The notes beneath the pieces are model-generated. The model saw nothing but the letters and a program-made list of their open reading frames with translations. It had not been told where the DNA came from and did no database searches. From NCBI GenBank assembly GCA_905213325.1, contig CAJMHW010000024.1:1-31928 (forward strand): a DNA stretch of 31,928 nt. Reading direction: 5' to 3'. Positions 1-7,238 of this stretch are shown piece after piece. Position 1 is the first letter of the stretch, and the number at the start of each line of letters is the position of its first letter. The position numbers were made by a program, and so were the translations under genes. The stretch comes from Collinsella aerofaciens. GTDB taxonomy: Bacteria; Actinomycetota; Coriobacteriia; Coriobacteriales; Coriobacteriaceae.

Positions 1-7
1 CGAGTTC

Positions 8-45
8 CGCACGAGCCGGAGAGCACTTAATGTGCTCTCCGTGCG
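8..45. repeat. hairpin downstream of pcrA
   Basis: Two 9-base arms, ggagagcac and gtgctctcc, face each other across a short loop, with cgcac/gtgcg as a second stem outside them. It lies about 60 bases past the pcrA stop. Neither strand shows a T-tract after it, so it may be a transcription-end or processing structure, but a classical intrinsic terminator is not shown. Confidence 0.45.
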
Positions 46-102
46 AGCAGGACTGTCCGAGCAGGCGACCAAAGCCCCCGGCGCGCCCGGTCAACCTCGC
101 AG

Positions 103-3006
103 TCAGGCATTCAGCTTAACGATCGGCGCAAAGCCCTTCATTAGCTTTTTGGTCTGGCCGGTCTTTTCGAATTGGACCTCGATCATGTCTCCAGCGACCG
201 AGATCACGGTACCCGTGCCAAAGGTCTTGTGGCTCACGGTATCGCCCGCGGCAAAGTCCTGCGATGCGCTGGCGCGATCGACCTTGCGCTCCACCGTCGG
301 GGACACCTTGGACGAGGGCTTTTTGGCTCGCGGCGCGCCCGAGCCAAAGGTCGAGGCAACACGGCCGGCATCGGGCGAAACCCCACGATGGCGCTCGGTC
401 CCGTAGCTGCTGCCGCCAAAGAAATCGTCAAAGCTCGATCCGCCGCGCGAACCGGAACCGCCGGTCGAGCGCGTATGCGAGCCAAACACCTTGCCGCCAT
501 ACATGTCCGAGCCCATGCCCGAGCCAAAGGTGCCGTGACGGTCGCCGCGCTTCTCCCAGCCCGTGCCCTCAAAACCGGCAGAGCCGATACCGCTAAACTC
601 GATATCCTCAAACGGAATCTCGTTGAGGAAGCGCGAGCGCGGGTTGGCAGAGGTCGAACCGTAGGTGCGACGTGTGGCCGCATAGGTCAAGAACAGTCGC
701 TTACGGGCACGCGTGATGGCAACGTAGGCCAGGCGACGCTCTTCCTCGAGCTTGCCCGGATCGTCGCTGCCGCCAAAGTCGTGCACGTGCGGGAAGATGC
801 CCTCCTCCATGCCGGCAACGAAGACCGCAGGGAACTCCAGGCCCTTGGCGGAGTGGATAGTCATCATGGTAATGGCATGCGTCTCGCCGGCAAGAGAATC
901 CAGGTCGGAACGCAGGGCCAGCCACTCCATGAGGGCGGGCAGCGCCTTGCAGGTAAGCGGGCCATAGGTGCGCTCAATCTCGTCGGCATGCACGGCACCC
1001 GCGGGCAGCTCCGTCGGCGCGGCATAGGCATTGCCCGCGATGGCGGCAGCCAGAGCATCCTGCGGAGAAAGCGCCGGGGCCGCCAGGCTATCGAGCGGAT
1101 TGGAACCCGCGGCATCACGCGCGCCAACGAGCGCCTCAAACGAGGATGCCGGGGCAGACGGCCCCGGTTCAGGCGCAGGCGCGCTCACCACGACGGGCTC
1201 GGACTCGGCGCCGGCCGGTACATCGGCAACGCCAGCCGCGCGCAGCTCTTCCAAGCTCTCGAGCGTACCCTCGATATCCTCGTGCGTCTCTTCAAATTCG
1301 GCAGCAACGCCCAAGAATTCCTGAATGTTCTCGGCGCGGCTCTCAGACTCCATGGTGCCCTCGGCGCGGAACGCCTGCAGCAGGCCCGTTTTGTCGACAA
1401 TCATCTCGACGACGTCCTTGAGCTCGCCGTCCATGCGACGGCCCTCGCGCACCAGCGCCACAAAACTCGACAGGCCGTTACGCACCTTGGCGCTAAACAT
1501 GCCCGTCTCGGCCGTCGCGATCTCGCAGGCCTGGAAGAACGAGCAGCGGTTATCGCGCGCCAGCTGCTCAATCTTTTGGATCGAGGTGGAGCCGATACCG
1601 CGTCGCGGCGTATTGATGACACGCTTGACGCTCATCTCATCTGCCGGGTTCACAATCATCTTGAGGTAGGCCATGACGTCGCGGATCTCGGCGCGGTCGA
1701 AGAATCGCGTGCCGCCCACGATCTTGTAGGGTACGCCCGCGCGCAGGAACATATCTTCGAGAATACGCGACTGGGCGTTGGTGCGGTAGAACACGGCGAT
1801 GTCGTCGTAGCTTGTGCCCTTGGAGTGCAGCTTTTCGATCTCGCCGGCAATCCAGCGGCCCTCGTCGCGCTCATCGCTTGCCTGGAAGGCCTGGATCTTC
1901 TCGCCGTCGCCCTCGGCCGTAAACAGGCGCTTCTCCTTGCGCTGCGAGTTGTGACGCACCACGGCGTTGGCGGCGCTCAGGATATGACCCGTGGAGCGGT
2001 AGTTCTGCTCTAGCTTGACGGTCTTGCAGTTTTTAAAGTCCTTCTCAAAGTCCAGGATATTGGTGATGTCGGCGCCACGCCAGCTATAAATGGACTGGTC
2101 GTCGTCGCCCACGACCATGAGGTTTTGGTACTTGGCGGCCAGCAGGTTGGCGATCTCGTACTGGACGTGGTTGGTGTCCTGATACTCGTCGACGCTAATG
2201 TAGCGGAAGCGCTCCTGGTACTTGTCGAGCACCTCGGGGCGGGTGCGCAGCAGCTCGAGCGTGCGCACGAGCAGGTCGTCGAAGTCCATCGCGTTGGCGG
2301 CGCGCAGGCGGCGTTCCAGCTCCAGGTAGACCTGCGCGGCCTTTTTGTCATTGGGGCTGTCGGCGGATTTGAGCATGTCCTCGGGGCCGATCATGGCGTT
2401 TTTGGCCGAGCTGATCTTGCTGCGGATCATGTTGATGGGGAACTGCTTTTGCTCGATACCGAGCGCCTGCATAATGTCGCGCACCATGCGCTTTGAGTCA
2501 TCGTCATCGTAGATGGTGAACTGACCGGTGTATCCCAGCAGGTCGGCGTCCTCGCGCAGCATACGCACGCACATGGCATGGAAGGTGCATACCCACATGC
2601 CACGGGTGCCGCTGGGAATGAGTGCCGCCAGACGCTCACGCATCTCGGCCGCGGCCTTGTTGGTAAACGTGATGGCAAGGATCTGCCAGGGCTTAACGCC
2701 CAGGTCGCCGAGCATATGTGCGATACGGAAGGTCAAGACGCGGGTCTTGCCCGAGCCGGCGCCGGCAAGGACCAGCAGCGGGCCCTCGGTGGTCAGGACC
2801 GCCTCGCGCTGAGCGGGATTAAGGCTGTCGATGTCGACGAGCGGCTTGGCGGGCTTGGGCGCCGGCGCGGGAGCGTCGTAGATGTCGAGCGGAACGAGCT
2901 CGGGCTCCGGCGCAGCAGGGGCGGTGTATGCATCGAGCGGCACGGGTTCCGGCGCGGGCGGCACAGGTACCGCGACATTCTTTTCCCAGGGCAGGGGCTG
3001 GGTCAT
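103..3006 (-). CDS. pcrA: ATP-dependent DNA helicase PcrA/UvrD (superfamily 1)
   Basis: A 967-residue 3'-5' DNA helicase of the UvrD/PcrA family, which acts in nucleotide excision repair, removal of RecA filaments and resolution of replication-transcription conflicts. Visible motifs: Q-motif LNPAQREAV (about 62-70), Walker A AGAGSGKT (81-88), Walker B DEYQDTN (273-279), motif III GDDDQSIYSWRGA (300-312) and a late VAITRARKR motif VI. The C-terminal HKTFGTGTVISV segment is the Tudor-like domain of PcrA that contacts RNA polymerase. It is longer than the usual 720-780 residues: it has a Pro/Ala-rich N-terminal tail of about 60 residues carrying two VPLDxYxAPA-like repeats, an Ala/Pro-rich insert in the 2B region (about 610-680), and a Gly/Ser-rich linker before the C-terminal domain. 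I chose the ATG at 3006 because gaggag lies 6 bases upstream; the in-frame extension to 3090 lacks such a site. Confidence 0.96.
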   Translation of the reverse strand: MTQPLPWEKNVAVPVPPAPEPVPLDAYTAPAAPEPELVPLDIYDAPAPAPKPAKPLVDIDSLNPAQREAVLTTEGPLLVLAGAGSGKTRVLTFRIAHMLGDLGVKPWQILAITFTNKAAAEMRERLAALIPSGTRGMWVCTFHAMCVRMLREDADLLGYTGQFTIYDDDDSKRMVRDIMQALGIEQKQFPINMIRSKISSAKNAMIGPEDMLKSADSPNDKKAAQVYLELERRLRAANAMDFDDLLVRTLELLRTRPEVLDKYQERFRYISVDEYQDTNHVQYEIANLLAAKYQNLMVVGDDDQSIYSWRGADITNILDFEKDFKNCKTVKLEQNYRSTGHILSAANAVVRHNSQRKEKRLFTAEGDGEKIQAFQASDERDEGRWIAGEIEKLHSKGTSYDDIAVFYRTNAQSRILEDMFLRAGVPYKIVGGTRFFDRAEIRDVMAYLKMIVNPADEMSVKRVINTPRRGIGSTSIQKIEQLARDNRCSFFQACEIATAETGMFSAKVRNGLSSFVALVREGRRMDGELKDVVEMIVDKTGLLQAFRAEGTMESESRAENIQEFLGVAAEFEETHEDIEGTLESLEELRAAGVADVPAGAESEPVVVSAPAPEPGPSAPASSFEALVGARDAAGSNPLDSLAAPALSPQDALAAAIAGNAYAAPTELPAGAVHADEIERTYGPLTCKALPALMEWLALRSDLDSLAGETHAITMMTIHSAKGLEFPAVFVAGMEEGIFPHVHDFGGSDDPGKLEEERRLAYVAITRARKRLFLTYAATRRTYGSTSANPRSRFLNEIPFEDIEFSGIGSAGFEGTGWEKRGDRHGTFGSGMGSDMYGGKVFGSHTRSTGGSGSRGGSSFDDFFGGSSYGTERHRGVSPDAGRVASTFGSGAPRAKKPSSKVSPTVERKVDRASASQDFAAGDTVSHKTFGTGTVISVAGDMIEVQFEKTGQTKKLMKGFAPIVKLNA

Positions 3007-3067
3007 GGGCGACTCCTCATCTGACGGACGGCGCGCCTGCGGGCAGCGCCATAGTTTGAGCCGTACC

Positions 3068-3098
3068 AGTATACCGAGCCGCGCGGACACCGACGCAA
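3068..3098 (-). promoter_or_regulatory. candidate promoter of pcrA
   Basis: On the minus strand TATACT (3068-3073) is preceded by TTGCGT with a 19-base spacer, about 60 bases before the pcrA start. The -10 element is good; the -35 element is weak and the spacer long. Confidence 0.4.
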
Positions 3099-3145
3099 AT
3101 CACACCACGACTCCGTCCGCCACCATCGGGCCCGCCCCAGCGGAT

Positions 3146-3212
3146 TTGGCGCAATGGGGTCAGATTTGTCTGCACCAAGCTGGTGCAAAGTAACCTGACC
3201 CCATTGCGCCAA
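3146..3212. repeat. palindromic repeat with GGGGTCAG/CTGACCCC arms
   Basis: The arm ttggcgcaatggggtcag (3146-3163) has a perfect 18-base inverted partner at 3195-3212. Between them lies a second hairpin, tgcacca/tggtgca (3171-3187). The nested cruciform layout resembles REP/MITE-type intergenic palindromes mobilised in trans. It sits between the pcrA promoter and the uppP terminator and overlaps no gene. Confidence 0.7.
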
Positions 3213-3277
3213 TCACAGAGCCACCGATGTCACGGTAGCAGCAGCGAGCGGCGGCCAGAGCGAACAAATTGGCATGA

Positions 3278-3319
3278 AAAGAGGGCGGCATAGACCTTTT
3301 GGTCATGCCGCCCTCTTTG
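3278..3319 (-). terminator. intrinsic terminator of uppP, within a larger hairpin
   Basis: A 14-bp stem built on gagggcggcat/atgccgccctc, with inner gacc/ggtc pairing, is bordered by A-runs on one side and TTT on the other, just after the uppP stop. An outer pair of arms (3250-3269 and 3329-3347) built on gcggccagagcg / cgctctggccgc encloses it, so the full fold is about 98 bases. Confidence 0.75.
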
Positions 3320-3362
3320 AATGACAAGTTGTCGCTCTGGCCGCCGCGCAGCGTCAACCAAG

Positions 3363-4343
3363 TTACAGGCCGAGCATAGGCTCCAGAACGAAGAAGTATG
3401 CGAGCACTACGACGCCCAGGATGATGCGGTAAACACCGAAGCACTTGAAGTCGTGACGGCGGACGAAGCCCATGAGCCACTTGATGGCGATGAGCGAAAC
3501 CACAAAGGCCACAACGCAGCCCACGCCCAAGATAGCGACCTCGTTGGCGCCGAACGTGCCGCCCTTGATGAAGTATTTGACCAGCTTGAGTGCACTCGCG
3601 CCAAACATGACAGGGATGGCCAGGAAGAACGTAAACTTGGACGCCACCGAACGCGTACAGCCCAAAAGCAGGCCGCCGATGATGGTAGAACCGGAGCGAG
3701 ACGTACCAGGCACCAGCGAAAGCACCTGGAAGCAGCCGATACCCAGCGCAGTCTTCCAGCTCAGGTCCTCGAGCGTGGCGATGGAGCCAAAGTCCAGATT
3801 CTCGTCATCGTCCTCATCCTCAGCGGTAGCCGCGGCGGGCGCCGCAAAGTGCGCACCGGCGGGACGTCCACCCGACACCACAGCACGCGAGCCAAACGAA
3901 CCGGCAACGGCCATTTCCTCGCGCTTGCTCGCGCGCCAGTTCTCGATCACGATAAACAGCACGCCGTACACAATGAGCGCCAGCGCCACGACGGGAGCAT
4001 TGTAGAAATGCTCCTCCATCCAGTCGTTAAGCGGCAGACCGATCGCCGCGGCGGGAATGCAGCCGAGCACAATCTTGCCCCACAGCACCCAGGTGTCGCG
4101 ACGGCCCTCCTTGCCCTTGCTGGGCGAGAACGGATTGAGCTCATGGAAGAACAGCACACAGACGGCCAGAATGGCGCCGAGCTGAATCACGACCAGGAAC
4201 ATATTCCAGAACGTCTCGCTCACGTTCATCTTGACGAACTCGTCCACCAAGATCATGTGACCGGTCGACGAAACAGGCAGCCATTCGGTGATGCCCTCGA
4301 CCAGGCCCATGAAGGCAGATTTTAGAAGCTCGATAATATCCAA
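3363..4343 (-). CDS. uppP: undecaprenyl-diphosphate phosphatase UppP (BacA)
   Basis: An integral membrane enzyme that dephosphorylates undecaprenyl diphosphate to recycle the lipid carrier for peptidoglycan; excess confers bacitracin resistance. The two family signatures are present: EGITEWLPVSSTGH (about 16-29, with the catalytic Glu residues and His) and PGTSRSGST (212-220, with the catalytic Arg at 216). At 326 residues it is about 50-60 longer than usual. The excess is an Ala/Gly-rich and strongly acidic insert at about 137-190 (including AEDEDDDEN) between membrane segments. I chose a TTG start at 4343, giving MDIIELLK, typical of the family, with gaggggg (4349-4355) five bases upstream. 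A GTG at 4364 would add seven residues. A terminator follows. It neighbours a stress protein and a BceRS-like pair. Confidence 0.93.
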   Translation of the reverse strand: MDIIELLKSAFMGLVEGITEWLPVSSTGHMILVDEFVKMNVSETFWNMFLVVIQLGAILAVCVLFFHELNPFSPSKGKEGRRDTWVLWGKIVLGCIPAAAIGLPLNDWMEEHFYNAPVVALALIVYGVLFIVIENWRASKREEMAVAGSFGSRAVVSGGRPAGAHFAAPAAATAEDEDDDENLDFGSIATLEDLSWKTALGIGCFQVLSLVPGTSRSGSTIIGGLLLGCTRSVASKFTFFLAIPVMFGASALKLVKYFIKGGTFGANEVAILGVGCVVAFVVSLIAIKWLMGFVRRHDFKCFGVYRIILGVVVLAYFFVLEPMLGL

Positions 4344-4348
4344 AGGGA

Positions 4349-4355
4349 CCCCCTC
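4349..4355 (-). promoter_or_regulatory. ribosome binding site selecting the uppP TTG start
   Basis: The minus-strand sequence gaggggg lies five bases before TTG 4343. It lies inside the frame opened by the upstream GTG at 4364, so it argues for initiation at TTG. Confidence 0.55.
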
Positions 4356-4590
4356 GTTAGACACCCGCCGATATTGTTCTGCGGACGGTGCGGGCGATGT
4401 CCCATTATCAACCGTTCGGGCGCGTCTACGCCTACCCTTACCAAAAAACTCGCCCGTTCACAGAATTGCGAGCGGTCAAACCCAAATCCTTGGGTATAAC
4501 TGCAACAAGATAAAGTGTCCGGCGGCCAACGCGCCCGCGCCCGCCCGATGCACGAGCCCCGCGCCCGTGCGATAGACCAAGGAGGAAACC

Positions 4591-5028
4591 ATGAACGAGG
4601 GCTACACCAAGGTATTTGTTTCACTCGACGGTACTGAGCAGCAGGATTTTGTGCTCGCACGCGCCATCAAGGTCGCCGCGAACAACGGCGCCAAGCTAAT
4701 CATCGGCCACGTTATCGATTCCACGGCACTCGAGAGCGCTGGCTCCTATCCGGTCGATCTGGTCAACGGCCTAGAGGAGGCATTTAAGAACTCCATCGCC
4801 AAGCAGCTCGAAGAGGCCAAGGCCAATCCCGATATTCCCGAGGTCGAAGTCATGATTCGCGCCGGCCGTATTCGCGAGACGCTCAAGGACGAGATGCTCG
4901 ACGTGGTCAAGCCCGACCTGGTGCTCTGTGGCGCACGCGGCCTGTCCTCGATCAAGTATGCACTCCTGGGTTCGATTTCGACGTTCCTGCTGCGCAATAC
5001 GGACTGCGACATCTTGGTCGTGAAATAG
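4591..5028 (+). CDS. universal stress protein (UspA family)
   Basis: A 145-residue single-domain cytoplasmic UspA-fold protein; the family binds ATP or AMP and supports survival under stress and slow growth. The C-terminal nucleotide-binding signature G-x2-G-x9-G-S is intact in GARGLSSIKYALLGS (about 115-129), so this is the ATP-binding type. The final strand CDILVVK is also typical. The start is set by a strong aaggagg site eight bases or less upstream. The gene is monocistronic: uppP is divergent upstream, and a strong terminator lies about 150 bases downstream. A TATAAC sequence near 4494-4499 could be its -10 element, but no convincing -35 is visible. Confidence 0.93.
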   Translation: MNEGYTKVFVSLDGTEQQDFVLARAIKVAANNGAKLIIGHVIDSTALESAGSYPVDLVNGLEEAFKNSIAKQLEEAKANPDIPEVEVMIRAGRIRETLKDEMLDVVKPDLVLCGARGLSSIKYALLGSISTFLLRNTDCDILVVK

Positions 5029-5041
5029 CGTTGCTCCCACC

Positions 5042-5134
5042 GGCCGCGGGGCCTGCGGGGTTTCCACGGGCACGTCCTCGCCGCGTTGCGGCTGCGGGAT
5101 GTGCCCTTAGGAAACCCCTCCCGGCCCCGCGGCC
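5042..5134. repeat. long imperfect hairpin after usp
   Basis: Three successive arm pairs stack into one long stem: ggccgcggggcc (5042-5053) with ggccccgcggcc (5123-5134), ggggtttcc (5057-5065) with ggaaacccc (5110-5118), and gggcac (5068-5073) with gtgccc (5101-5106). It follows the usp stop directly and precedes the usp terminator. It may be an mRNA 3' structure or a repeat element. Confidence 0.65.
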
Positions 5135-5175
5135 TTCGCAGCCTTGCTTCAACGAGTTGTCTGATGGAAAAATGG

Positions 5176-5209
5176 CGTGCCGCCCCGTTTGGGGCGGCAC
5201 GTTTTGTTT
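5176..5209 (+). terminator. intrinsic terminator of the universal stress gene
   Basis: A perfect 11-bp GC-rich stem, cgtgccgcccc/ggggcggcacg, with a gttt loop, followed by ttttgttt on the plus strand. Confidence 0.85.
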
Positions 5210-5227
5210 GGGGCGACACGTTTTTGT

Positions 5228-5254
5228 TATGGGGGATTCATTTGAGCCCCCATA
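5228..5254. repeat. small hairpin in the usp-kinase spacer
   Basis: Arms tatggggg (5228-5235) and cccccata (5247-5254) enclose an 11-base loop. It could cap the transcript of the convergent kinase gene, but no clear T-tract follows on that strand. Confidence 0.4.
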
Positions 5255-5258
5255 GTTG

Positions 5259-5315
5259 TGTTCACGTTCGGGAACATAGCGCCAATTGCCTTAGCTATGT
5301 TCACGTTCGGGAACA
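5259..5315. repeat. tandem pair of 18-base palindrome-like repeats
   Basis: tgttcacgttcgggaaca occurs twice, exactly, at 5259-5276 and 5298-5315. Each copy is an imperfect palindrome, and gaacatagc/gctatgttc between them pairs perfectly, so the pair also forms a larger inverted repeat. It lies between two convergent genes, where a promoter operator is not expected. Confidence 0.65.
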
Positions 5316-5343
5316 TTGCCGTCCGCACCGCAAGACGGCCCGA

Positions 5344-6387
5344 CTACTCGAAATATTGGAACTTGTTGGTTGAGAAGGCGAATGTTACGACGAAGCCTTC
5401 GCCCGGCTCCGATGCCGCGGTGACGTCGATGCCCATCTTGGAGCACAGGCGCGCCACCAGATAGAGACCGATGCCCGTTGCGCGCTTGGTGGTGCGGCCG
5501 TTGTCGCCGGTAAAGCCCTTCTCGAACACGCGCGGCAGGTCTGCCGCACACACGCCGCAGCCGTTGTCCGCGACGGTAAGCTCGATGCGCTCGCTTGCCA
5601 GACCCTCGTCCAGCAACGCACCCGAAAACACGATCTTTGCGCCGTCCTCACGCGCATATTTAATGCTGTTCTGAATGAGCTGGCCCAGAATAAACTCGAG
5701 CCACTTCTCGTCGGTAAAGACCTCGAAGTCGAGGTTCTCGCACACCGGGGCCACATGCGCCGCAATGAGCTCGCGCGCGTTGGCTTTAATCGCGCCCGTC
5801 ACCAAGGTCTTGAGATCCCAGCGGCGAATCAGGTAGTCGCGCTCCACGACTTCCGAGCGCGCGTAGTACAGCGCCTGGTCGATATAGCGCTCCACGCGGG
5901 CAAGTTCGCGTGCCAGGTCGTCCACGCGCGACAGGTCGTCTTCGCTGCTGTCCAGGTTTTCCAAAATCAGGTGAGCCGCCGCCAGGGGCAGCTTGGCCTC
6001 GTGGACCCAGCTCTCGATATAGTCGCGATAGTCATCGGTCTGACGCCTGCCTTCGGCAACCTCGTCGCAGGCGGCTTTGCCCACCCGGCGCAAGACCTCG
6101 TATTCGAGCTCGCCCTCGGCATAGGTCGGGCATTGCACCATCTCCTGCACCCATGCGGGACTCTCGAGCTCCTCTGCCGCGCGCTCCAACTGACGCAGAA
6201 AACGGCGACGGCGAGCGTACTCGATCACGATGCCGAGCATACCAAAGATAAAGGACACGCCAACCGCCACGACCACGATAGAAACGGGTGCACCGGCGAC
6301 CGTCAGCACAAAGCAGCTCAGCAGCACGCCGCACGTCCACACGGCAACGGGAAGCAGCGCGTCTTTAAAGAACTTGGCAAACGACAT
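5344..6387 (-). CDS. sensor histidine kinase, BceS-like intramembrane-sensing type
   Basis: A 347-residue membrane kinase. Two N-terminal membrane segments (about 10-30 and 34-56) are separated by almost no extracellular loop, as in BceS/GraS-type kinases that sense cell-envelope stress. The phosphoacceptor motif WVHEAKLPL places His at about 129. The YYARSEVVERDYLIR stretch resembles the dimerisation region of that family. The ATPase domain has N-box QLIQNSIKYA (Asn about 240), then DNGCGV and GIGLYLVARLC. It is the second gene of an operon, nine bases after the response regulator. BceS-type kinases usually need a partner BceAB-type ABC transporter; none is encoded in this window. The immediate Shine-Dalgarno is weak, suggesting translational coupling. 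Confidence 0.92.
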   Translation of the reverse strand: MSFAKFFKDALLPVAVWTCGVLLSCFVLTVAGAPVSIVVVAVGVSFIFGMLGIVIEYARRRRFLRQLERAAEELESPAWVQEMVQCPTYAEGELEYEVLRRVGKAACDEVAEGRRQTDDYRDYIESWVHEAKLPLAAAHLILENLDSSEDDLSRVDDLARELARVERYIDQALYYARSEVVERDYLIRRWDLKTLVTGAIKANARELIAAHVAPVCENLDFEVFTDEKWLEFILGQLIQNSIKYAREDGAKIVFSGALLDEGLASERIELTVADNGCGVCAADLPRVFEKGFTGDNGRTTKRATGIGLYLVARLCSKMGIDVTAASEPGEGFVVTFAFSTNKFQYFE

Positions 6388-6396
6388 AGCCGGCCC

Positions 6397-7068
6397 CTAG
6401 ACCGAATAGCCTTGGCCGCGGTGCGTCGTCAAATACCCCTTGATGCCGATTTTTTCGAGCGTGGTGCGCAGGCGGTTGATGTTGACGGTGAGCGTATTGT
6501 CGTCCACGAAGGCGTCGGAGTCCCACAGGTCCTGCATGATGGCCGAGCGCGAGACGATCTTGCCCGCACGGCTCAGAAGCAGCGAGAGAATACGCAGCTC
6601 GTTTTTGGTGAGCTCGGTACTGGTACCGGTCTGCATGTTGGTGACCATGGAGCGAGCGAGATCGAGCTCCAGGCCCTTGTGGACAAGCGTGCTGCGCTCG
6701 CCCGCCGCCGCGGTGCGACGCAGCAAGGCATTGATGCGCGCCACGAGCACACGGGCGCTATAGGGCTTGGGAACAAAGTCGTCCGCGCCGAGCGTCATGG
6801 CCATGACCTCGTCGATCTCGGTCGTGCGCGACGTGAGGACGATGATGGGAACCTCGGATTCGCGGCGAACCTCGTGGCAGATATGCTGGCCGTCCTTGAC
6901 GGGAAGCGTGAGGTCGAGCAGCACCAGGTCGGGCGCGGTGGCGAGAATATCGCGCGAGACATGCTCAAACGATTCGCAGGCCTCGATTTCAAACCCGGCG
7001 CGGGCAAGGATGTCGATAAGTTCACGACGAATGGGCTCGTCGTCCTCAACGACATAGATCAGCGCCAT
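6397..7068 (-). CDS. response regulator, OmpR/BceR-like
   Basis: A 223-residue two-domain regulator. The receiver domain has the acidic pocket EDD (8-10), phosphoacceptor Asp at about 52 (LVLLDLTLPVKDG), and the conserved Lys in DFVPKPYSA. The C-terminal winged helix (about 125-223) ends in TTHRGQGYSV, a typical OmpR-family ending. The ATG at 7068 was chosen because ggagg lies five bases upstream; an in-frame upstream ATG at 7080 would overlap that site. It is the first gene of the pair with the kinase that follows and probably activates envelope-stress or antimicrobial-peptide resistance genes; the targets are not visible. Confidence 0.93.
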   Translation of the reverse strand: MALIYVVEDDEPIRRELIDILARAGFEIEACESFEHVSRDILATAPDLVLLDLTLPVKDGQHICHEVRRESEVPIIVLTSRTTEIDEVMAMTLGADDFVPKPYSARVLVARINALLRRTAAAGERSTLVHKGLELDLARSMVTNMQTGTSTELTKNELRILSLLLSRAGKIVSRSAIMQDLWDSDAFVDDNTLTVNINRLRTTLEKIGIKGYLTTHRGQGYSV

Positions 7069-7181
7069 GTGTCCTCCCATTTCGCGTAACTTGCACCTTT
7101 CACACCATTATGCCCACAGCGTCGCAGCGATACGACCCCGTGGGCACCTAATGTGACAAAAGCGTTCGGTAGTCTTGAGAG

Positions 7182-7218
7182 AAAATAGGGGCCGACCGGT
7201 CCTAAACCGATCGGCCCC
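7182..7218 (-). terminator. intrinsic terminator of the aminotransferase operon
   Basis: Arms ggggccga (7188-7195) and tcggcccc (7211-7218), extended inward by cggt/accg, followed on the minus strand by TATTTTCT. It lies 20 bases past the aminotransferase stop. Confidence 0.8.
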
Positions 7219-7238
7219 ATCACTTCGACCACGAGTCT

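Noticed and set aside
172..2013. 613-codon open frame antisense to pcrA
   Set aside because: It lies wholly over the helicase gene, whose motifs are unambiguous; long antisense frames arise from GC-rich third positions.
5259..5315. LexA/SOS box or CRISPR repeat
   Set aside because: The half-site order is GTTC...GAAC, opposite to the actinobacterial GAAC...GTTC box, and two copies with one spacer do not make a CRISPR array.
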